Below are positions 1 through 5,842 of a stretch of DNA of 5,844 nt, piece after piece. This DNA is from Victivallales bacterium (lineage in GTDB: Bacteria; Verrucomicrobiota; Lentisphaeria; Oligosphaerales; Oligosphaeraceae). Under the pieces are notes generated by a model that saw only the letters and a program-made list of their open reading frames with translations, was not told the origin of the DNA and made no database searches. How positions within the stretch are numbered: the stretch's first letter is position 1; each line of letters starts with the position of its first letter. The position numbers and the translations under genes were made by a program. Location of the stretch: assembly GCA_017538465.1 (NCBI GenBank), contig JAFYIW010000132.1, positions 1-5,844 of the forward strand. Reading direction: 5' to 3'.

Positions 1-610
1 CGGTATAGACATCTTGAATGAGATCATCCAGCCATCCGCCGAAGTAGCCCGCGAGAATGCCCATCAGCAGCGCAAAGGGAATGGCGATGAGCGTGGTCAA
101 GAGCCCGATGATGATTCCGGTGCGGATGCTCTTGAGCGAAAGCAGCAGCACGTCATTGCCGATGCGGTCGGTGCCCAGCAGGTGCGTGCGGGGATGCTGC
201 AGCGCGGGGTGTGCGCGGCGCACCGTGCCGTCCTCGCCCTCCTGCGTCTCGTAGATATAGGCTTCTTTTGCCAGGGGCGCGGAGTAGTAGAGCTCCTGAC
301 GGTTGGCCAGCGGCCGCAACAAACGGTCGAGCACCGATGCTCCCTTGTCATAGACCACCTCGCCCGTCTGAGGATTGCGACGGACCTCGCCCGTCTCCGG
401 GTCGCGCTCGGCATTGCGCCAGCCCACCGAGTCCAGCACGGCGATGAGCAGGTAGGCCGCCAGAATCGCCCCGGAGACCACCGCGCTCTTGCGGGCAAGA
501 ATCTCACGCCCGGCCAGACGCCAGTATTCCCGCCGGCGCATGGCAGTAAAGAGCCACACTCCCAGCAGGAGCAAGGCCAGCACAATCAGATTTTGACAAG
601 TCCAACTCAT
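1..610 (-). CDS. ABC transporter permease, OppC/DppC family (partial, C-terminus beyond left edge)
   Basis: This is the second channel subunit of the importer, read manually on the minus strand; 203 codons are present before the window ends. The family signature is HLLGTDRIGNDV at 143-154, followed by a membrane segment (GIIIGLLTTLIAIPFALLMG, 165-184) and ILAGYFGGWLDD at 185-196, the classic start of the OppC permease core. The EAA loop would lie beyond position 1. Upstream, residues 43-60 form the canonical first OppC segment, preceded by EYWRLAGREILARKS. An additional hydrophobic segment at about 8-24, followed by RRR at 25-27, is not usual in OppC and would place the N-terminus outside. 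The loop at 64-142 is long, charged and contains a 9-residue tandem repeat. ATG at 610 is the first possible start: an in-frame TGA lies four codons upstream. AAGGGAG abuts the ATG with no spacing. The gene follows the other permease after a repeat-filled 207-base spacer. Confidence 0.92.
   Translation of the reverse strand, partial: MSWTCQNLIVLALLLLGVWLFTAMRRREYWRLAGREILARKSAVVSGAILAAYLLIAVLDSVGWRNAERDPETGEVRRNPQTGEVVYDKGASVLDRLLRPLANRQELYYSAPLAKEAYIYETQEGEDGTVRRAHPALQHPRTHLLGTDRIGNDVLLLSLKSIRTGIIIGLLTTLIAIPFALLMGILAGYFGGWLDDLIQDVYT
350..403 (-). repeat. 27-base in-frame tandem duplication inside the OppC-like gene
   Basis: Two consecutive 27-base units encode DPETGEVRR (residues 70-78) and NPQTGEVVY (79-87). 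They share an identical 13-base core, ACCTCGCCCGTCT on the plus strand, at 357-369 and 384-396. The offset is exactly nine codons, so the frame is kept. The repeat falls in the predicted extracytoplasmic loop between the canonical first membrane segment and the HLLGTD motif. It looks like a local slippage or duplication product that has since diverged. Confidence 0.7.
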
Positions 611-617
611 CTCCCTT
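611..617 (-). promoter_or_regulatory. Ribosome-binding-site-like AAGGGAG abutting the OppC-like start
   Basis: On the minus strand AAGGGAG is followed immediately by ATG. The purine run resembles a Shine-Dalgarno sequence, but the usual gap of about 5-9 bases is missing. No other in-frame start lies between it and the upstream in-frame TGA, and the nearest downstream candidate (GTG, codon 10) is too far away and would remove part of the first hydrophobic segment. The ATG is therefore kept; the tight spacing may mean weak initiation. Confidence 0.4.
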
Positions 618-626
618 TTTCAGCAA

Positions 627-724
627 GTTTAAAGTCCAAAGTGATTTAATCTCTAACCTCCAAGACCTCAGGTCTCTGGTCCTGCCAGTCTGGACTCTAG
701 TCTCTGGTCTCAGACCTCAGGCCT
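627..724. repeat. Degenerate 7-base tandem array in the inter-permease spacer
   Basis: Reading the plus strand in steps of seven from 627, the words stay in register for 14 units. The best-preserved stretch is 669-724 and is close to CTGGTCT: CAGGTCT (669), CTGGACT (690), CTAGTCT (697), CTGGTCT (704), CAGACCT (711), CAGGCCT (718). Flanking units (GTTTAAA at 627, GTCCAAA at 634, AACCTCC at 655, AAGACCT at 662) are more diverged. GTCTCTGGTC occurs twice, at 672-681 and 700-709, exactly four units apart. Short dyads are embedded, including AGACCTCAGGTCT (663-675) and GGTCTCAGACC (706-716). No gene is seen here. The outer units are weak, so the left boundary is uncertain. Confidence 0.7.
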
Positions 725-766
725 CCGAGACCTCTGGGACCACCGGGACTTCCGGGACTTCCGGGA
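722..766. repeat. Five-unit 9-base tandem array
   Basis: Five consecutive 9-mers on the plus strand read CCTCCGAGA (722), CCTCTGGGA (731), CCACCGGGA (740), CTTCCGGGA (749) and CTTCCGGGA (758). The last two are identical and divergence increases leftwards. The array joins the degenerate heptamer array on its left and is separated by nine bases from the perfect heptamer block on its right. No coding potential or terminator structure is evident. Confidence 0.8.
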
Positions 767-775
767 ATCAAGAAC

Positions 776-817
776 TTTAACCTTTAACCTTTAACCTTTA
801 ACCTCTAACCTCTAACC
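776..817 (-). repeat. Six-unit heptamer array directly after the OppB-like stop codon
   Basis: On the minus (mRNA) strand the bases directly after the permease TGA (818-820) are GGTTAGA twice and then GGTTAAA four times, with no gap and no mismatch within each class. GGTTAGA recurs once at 652-658 near the far end of the spacer, suggesting that the parts of the spacer share an origin. The transcript would carry six GG pairs spaced by five bases, a pattern compatible in principle with a two-tier G-quadruplex. The pattern is telomere-like in appearance only; there is no reason to think it is one. Confidence 0.92.
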
Positions 818-1795
818 TCAGAATTTGATTCTGGGGTCCACGATGCAGTAGGCGATGTCTGCCAAGAGCAAGCCCACAACGTAGATGACCGCGCCGAGGA
901 AGACCATCGCCCGTACGATGGCGAAGTCCTGGGCGGCGATGGCGTCGATGGTATAGCCGCCGAGTCCAGGCAGGTTGAAGAACTTCTCCAGCAGGAGGTT
1001 TCCCGTAAAGAGCATCAGGAGGTAAATGGGGATGTTGGTGAGGATGGGCACCAGCGCATTCTTGAGCACATGCTTGAAGAGCACCTGCCTTTCGGGCAAC
1101 CCCTTGGCGCGTGCGGTCCGCACGAAGTCCTGGGAAATCTGTTCCAGGAAAAACGTTCGGTAAAGTCGCGTGCCGGAACCCAGCCCAGCCACAATGCCCA
1201 CAATGGCCGGCAGGACCAGGAATTTGACCATCCCCCAGCCAGGCTCAAAACCGGAGACCGGGCACAGCCGCAACTGGACAGCCGCGATGTATTGTCCGAA
1301 GATGATTAGAATGAGCGTCGAGACGCTCATCAGCACCACACTGGCAAACTGCCCGATGCGGTCCACCCGGCTGCCCAGAGCATTCGCCTGAACCATGCCA
1401 AGGACAATATTCGCCAGCAACGTCCCCAGGAAGATCGGCAGCGCCAGCGCGAAGGACGGCCCCACCCGACGACGCAACTCCCGCCCAATCGGCTGGCCGG
1501 TGTGGTCCGTGTTGCCGAAGCCGCCCCAGAACATCGCCATGCTCTTCTGGAAGAAGATGGTCTTTGACACGCAGGAAATGCCTCCGGCCTCGCCGTTCCA
1601 GAACAATGGCAGGTCATATCCCCGCGAGGCCTTCCAGCGCTCAATCTGCTCTGGCGTCGAGTTGCGTTCCCCAAGGAACTGCCGCGCCATGTCATCCGGC
1701 GAATTCACCACAAAGAACATCGCAAAGACCAGCAGGTTGACGCCCAGCAGGATGGGCAGCATGTAGAAGATTCGTTTTACTATGTATCTAAACAC
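818..1795 (-). CDS. ABC transporter permease, OppB/DppB family
   Basis: This is one of two inner-membrane subunits forming the translocation channel of a peptide-type ABC importer. The 325-aa protein opens with the usual OppB-like N-terminus (MFRYIVKRIFYMLPILLGVN) and has about six membrane segments near 9-30, 113-137, 150-173, 187-208, 250-270 and 292-317. The EAA coupling loop, which docks on the ATPase, reads QDFVRTARAKGLPERQVLF at 222-240 and continues to KHVLKNALVP at 241-250. The end is typical: LLEKFFNLPGLGGYTID at 268-284 and YCIVDPRIKF at 316-325. The loop after segment 1 (about 31-112) is rather long. The start is GTG at 1795; an in-frame TAA lies directly upstream, so no earlier start exists, and the next ATG is codon 12, inside the first membrane segment. 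No Shine-Dalgarno sequence is visible upstream of the GTG. The first codons (AGA, ATA, GTA, AAA) are AT-rich, unlike the rest of the gene. Substrate specificity is not readable. Confidence 0.95.
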   Translation of the reverse strand: MFRYIVKRIFYMLPILLGVNLLVFAMFFVVNSPDDMARQFLGERNSTPEQIERWKASRGYDLPLFWNGEAGGISCVSKTIFFQKSMAMFWGGFGNTDHTGQPIGRELRRRVGPSFALALPIFLGTLLANIVLGMVQANALGSRVDRIGQFASVVLMSVSTLILIIFGQYIAAVQLRLCPVSGFEPGWGMVKFLVLPAIVGIVAGLGSGTRLYRTFFLEQISQDFVRTARAKGLPERQVLFKHVLKNALVPILTNIPIYLLMLFTGNLLLEKFFNLPGLGGYTIDAIAAQDFAIVRAMVFLGAVIYVVGLLLADIAYCIVDPRIKF

Positions 1796-1830
1796 TTAAC
1801 TATCAAATTAGTTATTATGATTTTTTACAA
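1796..1830 (-). promoter_or_regulatory. AT-rich junction before the OppB-like permease, possible weak promoter
   Basis: This short stretch between the binding-protein stop and the permease GTG is strikingly AT-rich within GC-rich surroundings. On the minus strand TTGTAA (1830-1825) and TTTGAT (1807-1802) are 17 bases apart, each matching four of six sigma-70 consensus bases; transcription would then start at or very near the GTG. Alternatively CATAAT (1819-1814) is a five-of-six -10 element with no good -35. The absence of a Shine-Dalgarno sequence would fit a leaderless transcript, but in any AT-rich stretch such matches arise by chance. Confidence 0.2.
1797..1814 (-). repeat. Small AT-rich inverted repeat next to the permease start
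   Basis: TAACTA and TAGTTA form a perfect 6-base inverted repeat around a 6-base centre, ending one base before the GTG start. As an RNA hairpin it would be weak because five of the six pairs are A-U. It could be an operator-like dyad or chance. There is no U-run after it, so it is not a terminator. Confidence 0.3.
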
Positions 1831-4005
1831 CCGCTTCCTAGAAACAGCCATCCCCAGCCACACGAGCGTTCCCAATGCGGCGATGGCCAGGATGGGCCAG
1901 CGTCGCGGACGATTCCATTCACGTTGGGCATTTGCACGCTCTGCTCCATCCACCCGCAGGTATTTGAGATTGTCGTAGCAGATGGTGGGCGGCAGGTAGT
2001 TGTGCAGCCAGTGATGAATCAACGTGACATTCACGGGATGGTAGCCCCAGCACTTCGGCGCGTCCTCGCTCAGAATCTCCTCGGCCTGGCGAATCAGCGC
2101 AAGGCGCTCCTCGCACTCCGGCATCGTCTCCAGCTGCCGGAACACGGCATCGAATGCCGGATTCTCGTAATTGGTGTAATTGAAGCCACGTCCGCCGCTT
2201 TTCACCCGGCCATTTTCCCCCACAAACAGGAAGAGGAAATTCTCGGGGTCCGGATAATCCGCGACCCATCCGCGCTCGAAAAGGAATTGCCAGTCCCCCT
2301 TGTCGATGCGTTCGCGATTGCGGTTGAGGTCGCTGGAGCGCTCCTCCAGCACCACGCCGAGCAGCGCAAAACGCCGCGCCAGCCATTGGAAGCGGTTCTT
2401 GAAGTCGGGCAGTCCAGCGGCCGCATGATCCAGATGGATCACCAGCGCCTCGCCAGTCTTGGGATCGATTCCGCCGGGATAACCCGCCTGAACCATGAGC
2501 CGCCGAGCCTCATCCAGGCTTCGCCGACGCGGAGCGGCGGCCTTTTCGTCCCAGACATTGAGCACCTGGTTGTAGTGTTCGCGGTCATTGTCGTATCCAA
2601 AGACGCCAGGCGGGATAATCCCTTGAGCGGGAACGCCATTGCCATTTTTGAAGATGGTCACGTATTCGTCGATGTCCAGCACCATCGAGAGCGCCTGCCG
2701 CAATGCGCGTTTCTCCGGCTCCAGCCCCCCGACCACGGGATCCATCATGTTGAAGGCGAAGTAGTAGCTGATTGGCGGGACTTGCCGGATAAGTCGCATG
2801 CCGCGGGCCTCCATCGCCTGGGAAAGCGCGAGTTCGCCATTGCCGGGATTCATCGCCACCGCGTTGTCGAACATGTCATTGGGAATCCCCGAGCAATCAT
2901 AATATCCTTGCTGGAACTTCAGCCAGTTGGGGATGGACTCGCGCTCGTAGTTGAAGACCACTCGGTCCAGGAACGGCAGACGCCTCCCGGCGTCCTCCAG
3001 CCGTCCATTTGCGCGGTCTTCCTCGCCGCCCTCCGAGGGATAGTACTCCTCGCGGTAATTGGGATTCCGCACCAGCACAATCCGGGAATTCGGGTCGCAC
3101 TCCTCCAGCATGAATGCCCCCGTTCCCACCGGCCATCGCGCAAACGAGAGCCCCGCCGCGACGGCATCCGGGCGGTGGTAGAACTCCAACGCCTCCTGGG
3201 GCACCGGCGCCAGGTAATGCATCGCCAGCCAGTAGCGGAACTGCGGATATTTGCGGGAGAGCGTGAAACGCACCGTATGGTCGTCAACCACCTCGCAGCC
3301 CGCACAGGGAATCGAGCCATAGTCCGGAACGCTTGGACGCGCCTCCAAATCCGCCCTGCCCTCGCCGTCAGCCAGCCGACGTTCATCCGCCTCCGCCACC
3401 GCCGCGGCGACGGCCCGCGAGGTCTCCTCCATCCCCGCGACAAACCCCTTGAAAGTCGAGAAGACCGACGATGCCAGCCGCGGGTCGCAAAGCCGCACGA
3501 AGCCCGTCTTGAAATCCCGGGCGGTCAACTCGCGGGCGCCCGACGGCCCGAAGTCCATCGGGCGGCGGGGTTCTTTCACCAACGGCTGCGCATTATCTGC
3601 AAAGCACGGATGCGGCTGGAAACGGATGCCCGGCTTGACTTTCAGCAGATACTCCACACGGGCGACTTCCTCCACCGGAGCATCCTCCGCCAAGACATTG
3701 CCCGCCGAATCAAAGTACTTCGCCTCCGGAAGCTCCTCCAGCAAGGCGGGCAGCAGCCGATACGGCCGCGCCAGGTAATCGTAGCACAGCGGCGCGTCCA
3801 GGACATTATCCATCACCGCCGACTCATGGACGTAGTTCGCCGTCGCGGGATCCAGGCTCTTGATCTGTGCACTGTAACTGGTGAAGAAGGTGTTGCTTCC
3901 AGCCATCCCGTGCGGCCACGGGTTGTTCTCGCACGCCCGCATCCCCATCAACAGCAACGCCCAAAGGACCGTCAGAACTAAGATGTGCCTTGCCTTCCTC
4001 TGCAT
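1825..4005 (-). CDS. ABC transporter substrate-binding protein, family 5 (OppA/DppA-like), with N- and C-terminal membrane anchors
   Basis: This is the extracytoplasmic ligand receptor of an ABC importer of the oligopeptide/dipeptide class; the true ligand cannot be read from sequence. Family features are: SLDPATANYVHESAV at 50-64, LLKVKPGIRFQPHPCF at 120-135, LTARDF at 160-165, PVGTGAF at 292-298 followed by VRNPNY at 312-317, RQALSMVLDIDEYV at 436-449, GVPAQGIIPPGVFG at 457-470 and WVADYPDPENFLFLF at 580-594. The N-terminus (KARHILVLTVLWALLLMGMRAC, here split as residues 4-15 and 16-25) looks like a signal peptide; Cys25 could be lipidated, but MRAC is a poor lipobox because of Arg at -2. 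A second hydrophobic helix at 704-721, followed by SRKRL, ends the protein, which is unusual for this family. At 726 aa it is longer than typical OppA (about 540 aa), partly through a charged insertion near 190-240 that contains CAGC at 234-237. The ATG is one base after the mutL stop with no strong Shine-Dalgarno sequence, suggesting translational coupling. Permease genes follow. Confidence 0.93.
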   Translation of the reverse strand: MQRKARHILVLTVLWALLLMGMRACENNPWPHGMAGSNTFFTSYSAQIKSLDPATANYVHESAVMDNVLDAPLCYDYLARPYRLLPALLEELPEAKYFDSAGNVLAEDAPVEEVARVEYLLKVKPGIRFQPHPCFADNAQPLVKEPRRPMDFGPSGARELTARDFKTGFVRLCDPRLASSVFSTFKGFVAGMEETSRAVAAAVAEADERRLADGEGRADLEARPSVPDYGSIPCAGCEVVDDHTVRFTLSRKYPQFRYWLAMHYLAPVPQEALEFYHRPDAVAAGLSFARWPVGTGAFMLEECDPNSRIVLVRNPNYREEYYPSEGGEEDRANGRLEDAGRRLPFLDRVVFNYERESIPNWLKFQQGYYDCSGIPNDMFDNAVAMNPGNGELALSQAMEARGMRLIRQVPPISYYFAFNMMDPVVGGLEPEKRALRQALSMVLDIDEYVTIFKNGNGVPAQGIIPPGVFGYDNDREHYNQVLNVWDEKAAAPRRRSLDEARRLMVQAGYPGGIDPKTGEALVIHLDHAAAGLPDFKNRFQWLARRFALLGVVLEERSSDLNRNRERIDKGDWQFLFERGWVADYPDPENFLFLFVGENGRVKSGGRGFNYTNYENPAFDAVFRQLETMPECEERLALIRQAEEILSEDAPKCWGYHPVNVTLIHHWLHNYLPPTICYDNLKYLRVDGAERANAQREWNRPRRWPILAIAALGTLVWLGMAVSRKRL

Positions 4006-4009
4006 CTCA
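4003..4009 (-). other. Stop-start junction TGAGATG linking mutL and the binding-protein gene
   Basis: The mutL stop TGA and the following ATG are separated by a single G. The preceding bases of mutL contain no clear Shine-Dalgarno sequence for the second gene. Such spacing usually means that ribosomes finishing the first gene reinitiate on the second, so both proteins are probably made from one transcript. The junction sequence is seen directly; coupling is inferred. Confidence 0.75.
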
Positions 4010-5842
4010 GGTCTTGAAGCGCTTCTGCAACTCGGAGTAGGTGATGTGGACCATGGTGGGCAGACCGGCGGCGTCGGTGTAAGGCATCTCGCACTGCATC
4101 AGATCCCGCACGAGCGCCTGCTGCTCTAGAGGTGAGAGTTCCTGCTTCACGCGCACGGCATGGCGGCTGGCGGTCTGCGCCAGATGCATGGCGCTCTGGC
4201 GATTGGTCACGGAGTCCCGCCGCAAGTCGCTGAGGATGTCCCGCATCGCCGTACCCAAATCGCTTGTCTGGAGATTTGCGGGCACGGCGGTAATCACGAA
4301 GGCGTTTCCGCCGAATTCCTCAATGGCATATCCCAATGCCGCGAACTGTTCCAGCTGCCGGGCAAGCAGCCGCGCCTCGTCCAACGCCAGATTGATGGTC
4401 ACGGGAATCAGCAATGGCTGCTGGCTGACCTTCTTCTGCTTCAGGTTGGCCAACATGCGTTCGAAGAGGATGCGCTGGGAAGCCGCGCGGACATTCACCA
4501 CAATCAGCCCGTCTCGCCCCTCGGCCAGAAGATACCCTGGGCGCAACGCGCCGAGAAGCCGAATGCCATTGGGCAACTCCTCGGATTGCGGCGTCGCTTT
4601 TGCCAACTCCGGCTCGTGGGTTTTCGGAGCAGGCGCCTCAGGATGGATAGGAGGCTGGATTCCCTCAGGCATCAAAGGAAGCGGACTCTGAATTGGCGTA
4701 AAGGCCACCGGTGCGGGAACTACAGGCGACGGGGGCGGCACGGGGTTGGGCTCCTGCGGCGTGGTGTCGGTCAGCGTTGGCACTTCGTTCTCAGTGGATG
4801 GGTCGCCAAAAGGATTCGCCATATCGCCATTCCCTGGCAATACCTCCAGCCCTGCGAGATTGCGCAGCGCCCCGCGCAACGCCGTGCCGACGACTCTGGC
4901 CACCTGCATTGGCTCTCGAAAGCGCACCTCGCGCTTGGCGGGATGCACCTTCACGTCCACGCGGTCAGCCGGGAGATCGATATAGAGCACCACGCCTGGG
5001 TAGCGTCCCTTCATCACCAGCGAGTCATACGCCTCGCGGATGGCGAAGAAGACCGTCTCCGCCGAGGCGGCGCGTCCGTTGATCACCACGCGCTGGTCGC
5101 GGCGGTTGCTGCGGGTGAAGCCGGGCTTGCTGATGAACCCACGCACCTGGATGCCGTCCTCGGCGTAGTCCACGGGGAGCATTGCGGCAAAGGCGTCTTT
5201 GCCCAGGAGCAGTTCAATGCGTTGAGCCAAGTCGGGCGAGGCGGGCACGCGGATGACCGAACGGCCGTTCTGGACCAGTTCGAAGGCGATGTCCGGCCGC
5301 GAGAGCGCCAACAGCAGAATCATCTCCTGGATGTGCTCGTCTTCGGTCGCAGGTCCCTTGAGGAATTTCCGTCGGGCGGGAAGATTGCCGAAAAGCCAGG
5401 CGACTTTGATGCTGGTGCCTGGGGCACAGCCGCAATCCCGAACATCCTGGATGATGCCGTTATTGACAATCACCTCCGTGCCCGTGAGCGACGCCGCCTG
5501 ACGCGTCTGCATCTCAAAACGCGAGACGCTGGATATCGATGGCAATGCCTCCCCGCGAAATCCCAATGTGACGATTTGGCCGACATCCCCCTCGGATGAA
5601 ATCTTGCTGGTGGCATGTGCGGAGAGGCACAGTATCGCATCCTCGCGGTCCATCCCCTTGCCATTGTCCACCACCTGCATCAGCTTCTGGCCACCCTGCT
5701 CCGTGACCACACGGATCCGCGTGGCCCCAGCGTCAATCGAGTTCTCGACCAGCTCCTTGATGACGGAGGCCGGCCGCTCGATGACCTCGCCGGCGGCGAT
5801 GCGCCCGGCGACTTCGGCTGGAAGTATCTTGACGATGCCCAT
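4007..5842 (-). CDS. mutL: DNA mismatch repair protein MutL, apparently without endonuclease motifs
   Basis: MutL is the ATP-driven matchmaker of mismatch repair: it couples mismatch-bound MutS to the strand-nicking and excision machinery. The 611-aa protein has a complete N-terminal GHKL ATPase: IAAGEVIERP at 15-24, ELVENSIDAGA at 30-40 with the presumed catalytic Glu33 and Mg-binding Asn34, DNGKGM at 59-64, HATSKI at 76-81, GFRGEAL at 94-100, NLPARRKF at 153-160 and DVKVHPAKREVRF at 296-308 with the conserved lysine. A proline-rich linker covers about 337-420 and the C-terminal dimerisation domain follows. QPLLIP at 475-480 fits a beta-clamp-binding motif. The nuclease motifs are degenerate: NVRAASQR at 450-457 where DQHAAHER is usual, ASR for ACR at 558-560, and DAAGLPT for CPHGRPT at 590-596. 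The ATG at 5842 fits the family N-terminus, but only two bases upstream are visible, so no ribosome site can be judged. Length is normal for the family. The stop lies one base before the next gene. Confidence 0.97.
   Translation of the reverse strand: MGIVKILPAEVAGRIAAGEVIERPASVIKELVENSIDAGATRIRVVTEQGGQKLMQVVDNGKGMDREDAILCLSAHATSKISSEGDVGQIVTLGFRGEALPSISSVSRFEMQTRQAASLTGTEVIVNNGIIQDVRDCGCAPGTSIKVAWLFGNLPARRKFLKGPATEDEHIQEMILLLALSRPDIAFELVQNGRSVIRVPASPDLAQRIELLLGKDAFAAMLPVDYAEDGIQVRGFISKPGFTRSNRRDQRVVINGRAASAETVFFAIREAYDSLVMKGRYPGVVLYIDLPADRVDVKVHPAKREVRFREPMQVARVVGTALRGALRNLAGLEVLPGNGDMANPFGDPSTENEVPTLTDTTPQEPNPVPPPSPVVPAPVAFTPIQSPLPLMPEGIQPPIHPEAPAPKTHEPELAKATPQSEELPNGIRLLGALRPGYLLAEGRDGLIVVNVRAASQRILFERMLANLKQKKVSQQPLLIPVTINLALDEARLLARQLEQFAALGYAIEEFGGNAFVITAVPANLQTSDLGTAMRDILSDLRRDSVTNRQSAMHLAQTASRHAVRVKQELSPLEQQALVRDLMQCEMPYTDAAGLPTMVHITYSELQKRFKT

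Noticed and set aside
97..585. A 162-codon minus-strand open frame in the left region
   Set aside because: It is a different frame from the real OppC-like gene; its translation is Arg/Cys/Ser-rich with no family motifs, as expected of a shifted frame in GC-rich DNA.
14..649. A 211-codon plus-strand open frame over the OppC-like gene and part of the spacer
   Set aside because: It is in antisense register with the partial permease, whose frame encodes membrane segments and the HLLGTD motif. The tail of this frame runs into repeat DNA.
663..716. Short dyads in the spacer as a possible rho-independent terminator
   Set aside because: AGACCTCAGGTCT and GGTCTCAGACC give only 4-5 base stems with three-base loops and have no following U-run on either strand. 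They are explained by the CTGGTCT-type repeats.
776..817. Heptamer array as a CRISPR array or a telomere
   Set aside because: The units are 7 bases with no spacers, so it is not CRISPR. It lies between genes of one operon in a bacterial context, so it is not a chromosome end.
1924..3981. A 685-codon open frame on the plus strand opposite the binding-protein gene
   Set aside because: Its codons are exactly in register with the sense codons, so it stays open because the GC-rich sense gene avoids TTA, CTA and TCA. The translation shows no recognisable domain, whereas the minus-strand frame has clear family motifs.
4460..4495. Frameshift as the cause of the missing MutL nuclease motif
   Set aside because: Flanking sequence on both sides (GALRPGYLLAEGRDGLIVVN before, RILFERM after) aligns in the same frame with normal MutL spacing, so the change is by substitution.
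4160..5599. A 479-codon open frame on the plus strand opposite mutL
   Set aside because: It has the same in-register antisense relation to a well-supported gene, and no protein family features are visible.
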